Positions 12,301 through 24,200 of a stretch of DNA of 64,000 nt are shown piece by piece; positions within the stretch are counted from its first letter, which is position 1, and each line of letters opens with the position of its first letter. The notes under the pieces are model-generated. The model had not been told where the DNA came from. It searched no databases and saw only the letters and a list, made by a program, of their open reading frames with translations. The DNA is from Tipula vernalis (lineage: Eukaryota; Arthropoda; Insecta; Diptera; Tipulidae): NCBI GenBank assembly GCA_958295665.1, contig OY282560.1, forward strand, positions 143,150,091-143,214,090. The letters are read 5' to 3'. A program made the translations under genes and the position numbers.

Positions 12301-12574
12301 GTGTGTTTCCTTACTTGGATTTAACCTTTTCAAAATTTATGTATATTCAATACTGGAAAACCGGGAATCAGCGAAGGGTAACAACATTTACACACCTCAG
12401 TTTTAGATAATATTTGTTGGAGAAAGATGTTTATCAAATCCCTGCTGATGCCGCATATTATTTATTGATCACCAGTCAAATCCAAGAAAGCTTATTTGCA
12501 TGTCTGTCGTTTTTATATAAGGTACCTAGGAGAACTCATATGACCGAGTTTGCCATTTGTTTTCTGGGTTGAAC
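9375..12574. other. Intergenic AT-rich DNA, no gene seen
   Basis: Poly-A and poly-T tracts and (TTG)n-type stretches (for example near 10630, 11900 and 12000) of the kind common in fly intergenic DNA. No long open frame and no element motif recognised on either strand. Confidence 0.5.
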
Positions 12575-13142
12575 TTTAAAGGCATTTTTTAAATATAGAA
12601 TTTGCCTCTTGATTTTGTTTCTAATTAACTTAATGAAAATCTTATCAATAATATTTTCACTAATATATTTGTGTCTATAAAAAGCCGAAATAATTATATG
12701 ATAAACAGACATACTTCTCTTAAACTTCTTAATATTGTGTGGGCATTAAATACACACAAATGAGGGGTTTCCTTGAGTTTTTTGATTTAGTGAATATAAT
12801 TCGCTAAATCAGTTCGTTCATACTTGACACTATTTGTGCTAAGTAGAAATTATATTTTTGTAGTTTGATCGTAGCTACCTAATGAGTAGACCAACTTTTC
12901 CAGTACGAAACCAAACTATCAACACAATGAGCTCAAGGAAAGTTCTCATTTTTTGTTCGGGGTTATACACTTTATATAACTCTTGGGATAAAGTACGGAG
13001 GGACATTGATATTTCTACTTTTTTGGGTAGATATATTATAAATAATTAGCCTCTTGATTTTGTTTCTGATTAACCAATCGAAAATCTTGTGAATACCACT
13101 TTCACTATTATATTTGTGTCTTCAAAAAACCGAAAAAATCAA
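12575..13142. repeat. Two partial copies of a palindromic MITE family (same family as 41702-42223)
   Basis: Copy B (about 12846-13142) matches the inverted middle plus the right TIR of the 41.7-kb element. Shared blocks include GGTAGACC/GAGTAGACC next to AAACCAAACTA, the ATAACTCT.GG block, ATATTTCTACTTTTTT..GTAGATATATTAT, GCCTCT, CTGATT.ACCAATCGAAAAT and ATATTTGTGTCT..AAAA..CCGAAAAA. Copy A (about 12575-12692) holds only a TIR arm, GCCTCTTGATTTTGTTTCT to AAAAGCCGAAAT, in the same orientation. Both are well diverged from the 41.7-kb copy and lack a recognisable left arm. Confidence 0.75.
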
Positions 13143-13609
13143 TAGAATTTGCCTTATGATGCATACAATTATCTCATCTCGTCAACTTGGTTACCTGTTT
13201 GAAAAGTTACATTTTGGTAATAGTGAACGTTTACGCCGATTATTTAATTGATGCTAAAAATAATTGATGTTTTGAGTATGGGGTATCAATGAACAACGAG
13301 ATACCAATTAGTATCAGATCTAAGACAACATTTGTTACTATAAAAAGATTATTATTTGAATACCTCTGTAATAAGTCAATATATTTCAATCCCTACTTCT
13401 TGATGGTTATAAAGAACAATATTTTATTGCGTCTTGTTTTGTTTTCTTTTTCTTTTCAACTTTTTGTAATTCATCTAACCTAATTAAGATATTTAGTTAA
13501 CTTTTTATCATTTTTATACATATAACATAAATTGTATTATAGGTATATTGAATTATATTATAAAAGTTTATTTAAATTGTAATTAATATGTATGGTTTAT
13601 AAACCTATG
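13143..13609. other. Intergenic, no gene seen
   Basis: AT-rich. The open frame at 13289-13483 has low-complexity composition and no recognised motif. Confidence 0.4.
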
Positions 13610-15227
13610 CCTCAACCTAGGACGTAAAGTCATTTAAAAAGGATGCGCTTAGAGACTTTAGCCTGTTTTTGACCATACAAAAACAGGGCAAAGAAGATGG
13701 TGTACTGCCTCTTCCTCATCTTCGTCTTTACAACTGCGAAAGTCGTCATGTGCGAAAAAAACCAAGTCTACTCGTATGTCTGCTTATGAGACAGTGCCCT
13801 GTAATCAGTCTGAAAACCATCTTGACCTGACACCGCTGAAGTGAGATCGGCTGTTTAGACCTTTCCAAGCCTAATTTTGGCCAGACCTGCCCAGTTGATA
13901 TACCAGAGCAGGTATGAATCGATTTAATAGTAGCCTAACTGTTCGTAAAAATGCGAACATCACCGGTTGCTGTTGTATTTTACCTCAACCAGTCTAAGAC
14001 TTCATTTATGGCAGTTACATCAGCTTGAAAAACGTTACAATAGGCGGGGACGAAAGAGAGGTTTATCAGAAATTCTTTACAGAACACCCCATCACTGAAT
14101 TTCCAGTCCCTTTTTTAACCATCCGTGAAGAAGTTTATAACTCCTGCTTTCAGAACTACATCCATCAGCCAGTCCTCACTGGAGGTAATCACAGTCAGGA
14201 GCTTTATGTGAAAAGACAGTCTGAGGAATCTCTTTGCTACAAAGAATAGATGAGTATGGTTATATGTCCATATTGCGGTGAATTTCAGTCGAATGGCAGA
14301 TGTAGCAGAGTCGCCAATGCCTGGATTAATGTTCTCCTCAGTACACCGCTAATCCACAGCTAGTAGATCTTTTATCAACAGCTTTGGTTGGCAGTTTTGT
14401 CCATAGCTGGCCACTAGACTGTTACCCCACACAAAACAATGGGGCTGACTACTGCGGTGTGAAGCCAGTGTTTTATGTGGGGCTCCAGCCCCAATCTTTC
14501 CCAACGGCAGTTTTGCTAGAGAATAGCGGTAACGGAGCTTTCATTACCGTTTCCAAAATATTATATTTTCAGTTTAATTTGTTATCCAAAACGAGACCCA
14601 GATGCTTCATGTATAAAAATCAAGTTGATTAGTTTTTATTTTCTAGAAAGAAATCAAATTCCGGTTTTTTTTTAAAGAAGGCATAGAGCATTTTCCATAT
14701 GTTCACTAAGGGTACTGGAATGTTTACCACAGACATCAAAAGCAACATCATTCGCTTGGGCAACCATCTCGCAGCCATTATACTTACCAGTTTTAGCAAC
14801 AGGTCAATAACTACAATATTCCAAATTAAGGGGAACATATGCTACCTAGCGGTTTACCTTTACATGCATATCTTCTAGCGGAAGACTCCCACAAATTGGC
14901 AATTATGGCAGGATCATAGGATTTCAAATATCCAGTCCCAGAATGATTCATATACTCCTAGATTCAAAAGTGCCTATGTTATATAGCACCTGGTAACACG
15001 TTACTAAAGGTCCACGGAATATCCAGAAAGTTTTCATTGCATAGTTCCTGTGCTTGAAATTTTTTTTTTATCAAATTTATAAGAGAATGGAAAGCTGTCT
15101 CGACACTTACGAACCTCTAATATGAGCTCCCATTTGTCTTTCCAGTATTTGTAAGAGGAAGTAATATATGCTAGTAGGTTTTTGGTACTGCAGTGTAAAC
15201 GTTTTCCCACCTTAAGTATGAATATAG
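13610..15227 (-). pseudogene. LINE remnant 1 (RT plus RNase H, I/R1-type group)
   Basis: Read right to left in shifting frames: RT with FLDIPWTFSNV (the F-D-I-x-A-F-D box), GKPLGSICSPLIWNIVV (the PQG.LSPLLWN box), and QANDVAFDV where the YADD box belongs. Next comes GKDWGWSP..TAVVSP of the thumb region, then RNase H (FFTDG, VFCKEF.INLSF, VFQADVTAINE, IFTNSQATIKS). The C-terminal region is TGHCLISRHTSRLG with an acidic tract and HHLLCPVF. It is cut at about 13610. Many stops and shifts; the RT catalytic Asp pair is lost (AND). The RNase H places it with the I/R1/LOA-like LINEs. LINE remnant 2 ends exactly at its right boundary, so it was probably split or truncated there. Confidence 0.85.
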
Positions 15228-16250
15228 ACTAGGTTAGGTTAGGTTTAGGTGGCGGTCCACTAGGACCAGGCATAGACACAAAAATGGTCCATAGCTATAC
15301 AAGAATACATTTTTCCTCCAACTCATTGGAATCATTTTGAGCTGTTAACAAAGCGCTGGATACTTCTGACGTTCATCCTACAGAGGTCCGTCAGGTCCTT
15401 GAAGAGGAGTGCCGCAAGAAACGTTAGTCTGTTTCGTGCCAGACGAGCACAGGTGCAAAGAAGATGAAGTACTGTCTCGCGTGCCTCCCTATAAGACAAT
15501 GCGCCGTAATCACTTCAACAACCACACTGGTCTTAATTCACTGACGTGAGATCAGCTGTTTGGATCTCGCCAAGTCCAACTTTGATCAGAGCTGCTGAGT
15601 TATTACGCATAAGGTGATACTTGACCATATGTCATTCGTAAGCTTGCTAGCTTCTTCCTGAAGCAGCAGTTTGCATACCGCAAGAAGCATTTCAATATCC
15701 TTTCTGCTGTCTGAAAAGTGGTCCGTTGTACCACGTCGAGCCAGTTCATCGGCGTTTACATTCCCTGTACTTATGAAACATCCTGGCACCCATAAAATAT
15801 GGATTTATGGATGTAGGTATAAATATGTATAACATTCACTTCAATCCATTCGTTAGGAATATGACATAGTTGTAGGCTACTTTTCGAAATTATTTCTAAC
15901 CAGGAAATGGTTAAGTCAGTAGTTTGTTGAATAGCAGCAGGGATAATACCATTAGGTCGTAGCAACTTATATCGTTTAAACCCATTTATCGTCCTACGAA
16001 GCTACTTGTCTTGTCACCCTCTGACGTACCAGGCACAAATTCGGAACAAACCCGAAAGTTCTAGGACTACTAAGAGAACTAGAGCCGTCCATCGCTGAAT
16101 TAAGTTAGCCGAACAGCTTGTCTGATAAGGCATCAAGTTCTTGCGACGTTGCGTTGTACACCTCATCATTTATGCTAGGTAAGCTGATATTTGCCATAAG
16201 TTAGCAGAAAATATCTTATATCGAATCCAACCTTCTTTTTTCACGGCCAT
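15228..16250 (-). pseudogene. LINE remnant 2 (RT start fused to RNase H and 3' end; tail of AACCT repeats)
   Basis: The 3' end is on the left: minus-strand sequence ends in (AACCT)n at 15228-15245, just after a segment reading DHFCVYAWS. Further right come the C-terminal part (ETVLHLLCTCARLARNRLTF, SIQRFVNSSK), RNase H (NVNADELARRGTTDHF) and an RT start (LRPNGIIPAAIQQTTD, SLQLCHIPNEWIEVNVI). The RT start abuts RNase H at about 15780, so fingers, palm and thumb have been deleted internally. An EN-RT linker (INDEVYNATSQELDALSDKLF) lies at 16000-16200. The same family as LINE remnant 1 is likely from the shared C-terminal region. Confidence 0.85.
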
Positions 16251-16915
16251 TAATCTATACTTGCGATTCTTGAACCGACATACCCTGACTCCAGTAACAC
16301 AAGGTTCTTGGATCAAGACAACATTGGTTCCTTTTATCTTAAGCTTTGCAGATCAGCAGCAGATAAAGGTAGATTTAAAAGTCTTAGCTTTTCCCTCCAC
16401 CACGGTAATAGCATAGTCCTCCTCTGGTGTAAAGTCTTATATATCTGTTGAAAGAATTTCGAGTTGTCATCCGACTTCAGCGCTTCCGGCTTATCCGAAT
16501 ATTTCTTATGAACCTTGGGTGTGACTGCACTGCTGTTTTCCAGAATTAACTTAGGGTCGCTCTTTCCTAGCAATAACAGCAAGGCTGGCTCCGGATCATT
16601 CTTCGCCAAATCCCTCTACTGCCTTCTTATAGGGCAGAGGCCTCTCATCTGCACAGGCAGTCAGATTAACTTGATTTCTGTGTCAACGTTTATCTGGACA
16701 ATTCGAAGTAGCTCTGGGGGTTTCTGATAGGATGCGTAGGTGCCTGGTGACCCTTTCCACCTTCATCCAATTGGCGGATATGATACTGCCATCGTCCTGT
16801 GTCAACACAACTAAATCGGTGTATTTTATTCTGTTTTGCTTAATTCCTCTTATGTGTCTAACAAAAAAATACCGATTTAGACCATCATTTCTGCCACAAC
16901 TAGCTGATTCTTGAC
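16251..16915 (-). pseudogene. Upstream part of LINE remnant 2, identity unclear
   Basis: A minus-strand frame at 16334-16609 ends with LPWWREKLRLLNLP, resembling the PWW..KL motif between EN and RT in RNase H-bearing LINEs. Upstream, 16610-16830 reads QDDGSIISANWMKVERVTRHL and LTACADERPLPYKKAVEGFG, broken by stops. This has a coding look but I cannot assign it to EN or ORF1. Orientation and position favour the same element as 15228-16250. Confidence 0.4.
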
Positions 16916-17178
16916 GACTTTATTGAAAGGTCCCATCGTTAGTGACAAAGCTAGTTTATAAACTTGAAGTTAAAAAAGTATAATTTTACTATGAATAGGA
17001 ATAAGTCAATCTCAAAGTTAAACTTATGTTACCTGAAGAAGTGAACTTTTTTTGTAATTTGAGGATTGAAAGAATGAAAGGGTAATACAATCCGAAATAT
17101 AAACTCTATTAAAGACAAGGAATGGTACAGTCTTTAATATTTACAGCATACATCTAAAGTATATTTTCGTTTTTTGCT

Positions 17179-18835
17179 TTGAGGTGTTATAAAACAAACA
17201 ATCAAACATATTTACAATTTACTAATAAATGTCTATTGTCACTATTCCCAAAAGTAACCGAGCTGACGTATAGATGGCAGTTGTTGTTTGAAAAAATTAC
17301 TGTGGTCGAAAGTACCAACCTTACAAAGCTAAAGTTTGAAATTTGTAGCGCAGCGTCTTCGAGAAGAAAACCATTATTTTTTCTGTAATCGCATTTGATT
17401 CGTAAACAAGAAGTTTATCATCTATTGAAAGCTTACTTTTTTTATTTAAGATAGGATAGAGCATGAAGAATAATCTAGAAACTTTGCTGGTCACTTTTGG
17501 ATTCAGGGGTCTGCCAAGGTACTTGACTTGATTTTCCCAGTTTATTTGCCGGTCATTTATAGTTATGTTAGGCTTAAGGTAATTTAGAAGGATTCCTATT
17601 TCGCGAAAAGTAGATAGCCTGCGTCTTTTCAGCATTTAAACACAGTCCCATATTTGAAACTAAGAAATTAATACTTTAATGTAGTTACTTAACCTGTGAA
17701 TTATCTCTTGGGAGAATATATCAGACATGAAAATTGAAGAGTCATCTGCAAACAAAGCAATCTCACAATCATCCATAAGTGAAATATCTTTTAGGAAGAC
17801 ACGAAATAATGTTGGGCTTATTATAGAACCCTGAGGAATACCTGCACATGTATTCATCAATCCACACTTAGAGTTTAGGATCTCAAGATAAAATTTCCTA
17901 TTTGAGAAATACGACTTCAGTAATTTAATGATGTAAATAGGGAAATTATATATGTGCAGTTTATGTATGAGCCCGGTTTATCCATACTGCCAAGAAGAAT
18001 AATCCCTGTAGATTTGTTAACATTTCTTTGATTTTTAACTGTGTCTATTTTTCATTACACATTCGAAAACATTATGCGTACAGAACTAAGCAGCCTAATA
18101 GTTTAGTAATTGCTACAACTTTGGAAGTCTTCCACTGACCAGGAAAATAATTAAGCCTGAAGCAGTTACAAAATAATTTAGATAGAAATCGAAACCCAGA
18201 TTCGAGAAGATGTTTTAACATAATATTTAAAATTGTGTCTAACCCTGGTAATTTGAATGGACGACTGCAGCGTATGATGCTTTTAACCTCATCGACGGTA
18301 ACAATGACGTTAGTCGGGTTATGGTCGTAATAATCATCAATGTTTTGAAGACTCCTTTGTATCTCGTGGGAGACAGTTAGGAGACTGATTGGAACTGTCA
18401 GGTGGATGGCATGATTGATAGAAGAATTAAAATAATCAATAGCTTCATCAATTAGATTACAGTCGGTCGGAGTTTCAGAGAAATTAAAAGCCTTGATTTG
18501 TTTATAAATTATTTGTTGATACATAATCCAGCCTGCATGTAAATAGTCATATGACTTAGTAGAAGGATCAATATGTGAAGTAGTGATGTTGAGCCAGCAT
18601 ACAACAGCCAAATGGTCAGAATTTAATTCTCTTGTTTGTTTCGATTTTGCTAACCGGAATCGGGCTTCTTTAACTATTATTTTGTAAATAGGTATCTGGA
18701 TAGTGTAAGATGCAGTTATGGTTCCTATTTATAAAATTATATAAAATACGTCTCCCCTTGTTTGTTCTGATACAGTTCCAAAATTAATGATTATAGTTAA
18801 AATCTCTCCAGAATGAAAGCTGAATTAATTTGTAA
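17179..18835 (-). pseudogene. Jockey-like LINE, 3' part (EN end, linker, RT)
   Basis: Read right to left: EN end (TNKGRRILYNFINRNH, then NSDHLAVVCWL, the SDH catalytic motif), linker, RT start (VTVDEVKSIIRCSRPFKLPG, FPGQWKTSKVVAITK), palm (GLIHKLHIYNFPIYIIKLL, AGIPQGSIISPTLF, EIALFADDSSIFMS) and thumb (YLGRPLNPK, INDKLLVYES). The segment between VVAITK and GLIHKL is deleted, which removes the first RT Asp box. Stops and shifts separate the pieces. The FADD box and HKLH..NFP motif are typical of the jockey clade. The reading frame continues at 19614 after removal of the I-like insert. The 3' end is lost at about 17180. Confidence 0.9.
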
Positions 18836-19613
18836 GTCGGCTATTATTATTATTATTATTGAAGGGCCATGCGGGCGATCAGCCACCTCGCACTGCGACC
18901 TAAAAGATTATTGTGCTGGACCCTGCTTAATTATCCGTCCAGTCAACATTCAGGTTCTTAATGAACCTGACAATACTGCCTCCCGGTACGTGATACATAC
19001 TATCTGGGCTTATTGCTCTCCCCCCTAAATGTTTACTACAGCATGTAGTTCCGCTAGAAAAACGGTAGCAGTGTAGCCCAAGGACTTCGAGTGGGCTGTC
19101 CCACTCCCGCATATTCCTACTCCTGCCCCGTATTCCGTTTGATTTTACTCTTATGAGTTGCTGGGAATTGCAAATCACCTGTAGGTCCCCCAGCTTTACT
19201 AGAGGAAGGCTAAATAAAACTGGAGGGTGCCTGGTATTCAGAGTCCACATATTTGGACTGATTAACCTATCAGCCATTCATCCATCCATCGGCATATGCT
19301 GTTCCACCTTAGATTAGGGTTTTTTATCAAGGTTTTCTCCTTTAGCGCCGTATTTTAGCCTGTGCCAAATGGCCAAAAATGTGCCAAATGGCATTAGTTA
19401 CCAGTGGTTGCCACGAGGAGGCAGCACGTACACTTGCGGATTGTGAACAAGTTACCCCTTACACAATTGTACCCAACACGCAGCTGCCTAATACATGACC
19501 AGAACAGCTCACGTGATGCGCACCCTACTGGAAGGTTACGGAGCTGGTAGATTACTCTACTCAACTTTAGTCCCATCCACCAATAGACGCCAAACCACCT
19601 TGTTGGTCGGCTA
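18836..19613 (-). mobile_element. I-like LINE 3' fragment with TAA-type tail, inserted in the jockey-like LINE
   Basis: On the minus strand the insert ends in (AAT)n at 18842-18860 and is flanked by an 8-bp direct repeat, GTCGGCTA, at 18836-18843 and 19606-19613. TAA-type tails are a hallmark of I-clade LINEs. Removing the insert plus one repeat joins the jockey-like EN frame without a shift (..RQDLS to FHSGEILTIIINFGT with one stop). The body of about 760 bp is mostly 3' UTR or the last codons of its ORF. It is 5' truncated, as expected for target-primed reverse transcription. Confidence 0.8.
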
Positions 19614-19890
19614 AGATCCTGTCTAAAATTTGCACGGCTAGAGCACGAGGAGTAGAAGCAAGTAACCTTTAATATACTGGTTGGTAAATATACCATTAAA
19701 GATATATTTTCAATACTTTGTAGGACTAGGTAAGGAAGAACCGAATGCTGAGCGATATTTTTAATAGCTATAGCAACTCCACCACCGAATTGGTTAGTTC
19801 GATCGTTTCAATATTCCGAATTTTTTTGATTAACTTTTTCTCTAATACGAAGGATCTCGGACCTTTTTTGGACAAACCACCGAATTGGCA
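19614..19890 (-). pseudogene. Jockey-like LINE, endonuclease N-terminal part
   Basis: The minus strand encodes NQFGGGVAIAIKNIAQH (the R.GGVAI motif of LINE apurinic endonucleases) followed by a stretch ending FYSSCSSRANFRQDL. This is the upstream half of the EN cut by the I-like insert. The block CCACCGAATTGG also occurs at both 19790 and 19878, suggesting a short internal duplication. The 5' end of the element is not found; the hAT insertion lies immediately to the right. Confidence 0.75.
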
Positions 19891-19915
19891 GGTTGGTTTC
19901 CGTTACAGTTTGCAC

Positions 19916-20027
19916 CAGGGTGGTGGAGTCTGTAACAGAAATATTCGGCTTCGGCTCCGACTCCGGAAATTTATAGATTTATTAACGACCCCGGCTCCAG
20001 CTCCGGCTCCAGATCCGCCTCCGACAC

Positions 20028-20106
<79 letters not shown>

Positions 20107-21235
20107 TGGAACTTCTACAGGTACGCAGAGTTTCCGTCTTAGCGAGAGGAGGTAGCGTGTCGGTGGTTGCTGGAGAAAATCATCTGTTAAATGAGGGGGT
20201 TCGGATCATCCGTAGGATTATCTGTTGAGCTGTTACTCAAAAAACATAGAATCTGTAACGGCGATGTGAATATTGTTTGAAAAAACGTAAGATGGTTTTG
20301 CTTAATGACAGTAACTTTTCATTTTTTTTTTTATTCTGATTTATTTCATAACCATTTGTGCTTTTCAAACAAATCTGTGTTTTTTTCATCGATTTTGAGT
20401 TATGGATGGAAATAACTCGACAATTTTTAAAATTTTCAAAAATAAGTTTCACATTTTGAAAATTTTCCTAAAAGCTACTTTGACATTTTCAGTTACCCTG
20501 TTTTTTAAAAGAAAGCATAGAAATAAACTAAAGGTTATTTGCGATTCTTCCAGTTGCTTCATAAACATACAATTATTTTGCCAACGAACGGAAAATGTCA
20601 TCGATTTCTGGCTCAAATTGCAATCTTCCATATTTGAGTTGAGTTCTGCATAAAAAAGAATAATTTCGGGTATGTCTTCAGCTCTAGAAGAGTAGCTCTA
20701 AGATCGTGTTGAAAGATTTTGAATTAGCGTTGGCTATTTTGCAATTTTTTATTTTTTTTTTTTGACACCGCAGGATTTTATTTCATTGATTTGAAAGATA
20801 CATTTAAGGCACCATGATTGGTTTGAAAAGGTTTATTTACAAATTTTAAGTAAGTAATTTAAGTATGCCCAATAGCAATGTTAACAATAAAGCATCCTAG
20901 CTTGTAATTCTTCTTGATATTTTTCCAATTTTTTGTTTGGTTTAATATCAATAATTTTCCGTGAAATGTGATGACAAAATATTTATTTCGATTTGCATGT
21001 TTAATATAAAATTGAAAAAAATTAAAGATTTCACAAAAATCTCGACCCAAATTTTTTGAATTTACCGCAATTTCGGCTAATACGATTTAGAGTGCCAAAT
21101 TGAACTACGGTAATTCATATAAAAATATTTGAGATACGTAGGAAAATAGGAATAAAACAAACAAAAATCTGAAGTCGGAGTCGGTCAATTCCATACGGCT
21201 CCGGCTCCGACTCCGGCTCCGACTCCACAGCCCTG
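19916..21235. mobile_element. Non-autonomous hAT element (1.32 kb) with perfect 8-bp target duplication
   Basis: Termini are CAGGGTGGTGGAGTC on the left and GACTCCACAGCCCTG on the right, an imperfect TIR of the CAGGG class. GTTTGCAC is directly duplicated at 19908-19915 and 21236-21243. CAGGG ends plus an 8-bp duplication define hAT. Subterminal DNA on both sides is a GGCTCCGACTCC minisatellite (19945-20025 and 21175-21225) in inverted orientation. No transposase frame is present; the interior is AT-rich with a (TA)n tract, so mobility would depend on a hAT transposase in trans. Confidence 0.9.
20030..20102. repeat. (TA)n microsatellite inside the hAT element
   Basis: About 36 uninterrupted AT dinucleotides within the left third of the hAT element, next to the GGCTCC-type minisatellite. 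Self-complementary, so its length in an assembly should be treated with caution. Confidence 0.97.
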
Positions 21236-21243
21236 GTTTGCAC

Positions 21244-24200
21244 AAAGAAATTTAGTATCGATATCTTTAACTGTGCATTCTTGTCCTCCAATATCGGAAA
21301 GGCTGCAATATTTACACTTCGATTTCATATGTCAGTTGCTCATATTGTGTAAATATAAACAACAGTTTATACATTGTGTCAGACGTTCGGGTCTTTTATG
21401 AGCTATATCCCAAGTAGATGCGATATTTCCAATACTGCAAATATTTTTTAGATGGTTGTGAAATTAACTGAAATCGGAAGGGAAGCAAAATAGATAGCAC
21501 AATTATATGATCTGCTATTTCTAGGTAACACTTCATTGTTGATTTCATTATTTGTCTAATAGTATTACAATCCAGTTTTGTTACGTTGTGATGTGTCATT
21601 GTTTTCAGCTAGAGTTGGATTGTTAACTGAGGATATCAAAACGGATATAATCAAATCCCGTTATTCGATTTTTGATTCGTACCAATAGCAAGTTTAAGTT
21701 TCTTATCTAGATGCACAAGTTTTGGATCACAATGAAATAATTGTCTTTTTAGCATAAGTCAAATAACTTAATCACTCCACAATTGTTTATTAACGATTGC
21801 TATTTACAAAATCACAAGGAAGTTACTTGTAGAGTAAAGTTTATCAATCATTCTTTTATTTGGTGTCAATATACTCTTGTTACTGTCTTAATTACAAACG
21901 CAATTGTTTATTTGTGAAAATGTTAAAATTTTAATGATAATAATTTCAAAGGGGTTACCACGATAAAGTAGGGATTAAGGAGTAAAATCGTAAATAACAT
22001 AAAATTTCCAAACAAACGAGCAAACATTTTATCGAAACATTGGTGATAAATATCAGACAAAACCAGACACCGTTACGATTGTTCATGCAATAACAATTTA
22101 CTTTCCATCTGCTAAAATTGAAATATGTTTAAGCTTTTTACAGCTTTATTTATTTATTTGTTATTGTTTTTATGTTCTAAGCAAATAAAAAAATCACCAA
22201 ACCAAAAATGTATTCCCTTTGGTTTTGTGGCTCTCATACATCGATATGGAATCAAAATTAAATTGATATACCCGCATCGAAGGCGTTTTTCTATTTTCTT
22301 CGTTTATTTTGGAATCTCAAATTTGTGTGCTTTCATATTTTTTTTCGTGGTTAGACTTTTTTCCACCAACAAAATTAACCATGAAAATATATTGTATGTA
22401 TGTACATATACACAAAAAAAAAGGTACAAAATCAAGAAAAAATGATACAGTGTATACGAGCATAATATACTGGTAGGTAGGAAAAGCAACTTAACTATGA
22501 TCCGACTAAACAAAATATGTACATACAATTTGAAATATTTTTGGTTTTGTATATTCCTGTGAGAATGATTTTGGGAAAATTCCGAACAAAAAAAATGTTA
22601 TATGCGATTTGAATAAATTTTCGATAAATAAAATTTATAATTTACTGAAACCATATCTCTTAAATTTATAGGCTGATTATTGTAAAACCTTTTCTTGTTT
22701 GTTGTATACGAAAATTTGCTGTGTACATGATTCATATACAACACAATAACATCATTCCAATAAATTTCTACAATCTTTAGATAAGTAAACTGTAATACTC
22801 GAGTACATACATTTTATTTAGAGAGCAGTAAAATGTTTGTATGGTATTGTTATGTATATAAATCGATTGAATTAGATGTATACATACATTCAGATGTTAG
22901 TCTCTGAGATTTTCTTTGTGCCACAACTCATTGAAAATATCTAAAGTAAAGTGAAAATCGATTTTATTTCCATAAGAAAATTTGAACAATTTTATGTTGG
23001 TTGATGGATTTCAATTTGCAGTTGACTTCCGAATTTTTGTACTTTATGAAAATATTTTAAGAATGTTTGTAAAATTGAAAAGTCGATTGAACAATATTCT
23101 GCAGTCTTGATTTTCTTTTATTTATAAATACGCAACTTTAAAAGTATGTAAGCCATTTACTCAAAACTATTTCATAAACCATTCCTACTAATTAATCTAA
23201 TTAAAACAATTTTAAACTTTATCGTTTATACTTCAAAAACTACGTCAACATATATTATTATAAATATTTGTCGAAGAAATAAAAATTTAATTTCACATAT
23301 ATTATGTATACAGAAAAGGATTATATATATATCCTAATGTCAATTAAAATTTCAAAAAACAAATATTTTCTAATTTAAATTGAAATATTTTAAAATTTAA
23401 TATAAATTTTTATTATTTAACTGACTTCTTGTTATTATTTATATGGTATATGTATACATATATCTCTTCTAGTAAATTTCGACATGGCGAACCAATAAAA
23501 AATAATTACTCTAATTATATTGAACAATCAAAATTGAATGTGTACCTATTGCAAATTACTAAAAAGGAAACACTGTAAAATAAAATAAAATTTACAACTG
23601 ACTAGAGATGTTATATGAACCGTATTCAGTAGTACGGATGCAATAAAGCAACTTTATATAACAACAGTAATCATCACAAATCATTACAAGTCGTTAAGTT
23701 TTTTTTTTTAACTTGCTGTATGTTTGGTTAGTCTTGGTCGTATTTTTAGACAATTTTAAAATTTCCTGAGTCCCGTTTTTATTATTGTTAACTAAAACAT
23801 ATATACCTAAGATAGAAAAACTAAAAGAACATGAAAAATATGATTGTACGTGATTAGAGTTAACAATATTCGCAGAGAGTCAAAAATAAAATGAAAATGT
23901 CATATTTGTAATTTCCGATTGGGTTGTGTTTTTTTTTGTATACTGAAAACAAGAAAATCGAAGACTAAAATAATAATACCAAGTCGGGTACATAAAGAAA
24001 ACTATATACTAGTACCTAGGATATTGATGATGTATCTAAAAATGAATAGAATCACAGTGTAGAAATCAATTTGTTCTTGATGAGAGGGAGAAAAATTTGT
24101 AGGTTAAATTATGATGAATCTCCTGTTGGTTTAAATGATGATTACATACAAGTCTACAACTTTATTTCAATTTCATTATCAGAAATAAGAGGAAATTGAG

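Noticed and set aside
15230..15250. AGGTTAGGTTAGGTTTAGG as an interstitial telomere repeat
   Set aside because: It is only about 20 bp, sits exactly at the 3' end of a LINE in the expected orientation, and reads as that element's tail.
22125..22528. Two overlapping hydrophobic frames that could suggest a membrane protein
   Set aside because: The composition follows from T-rich DNA (Phe/Leu/Ile/Tyr); frames exist on both strands and show no motif.
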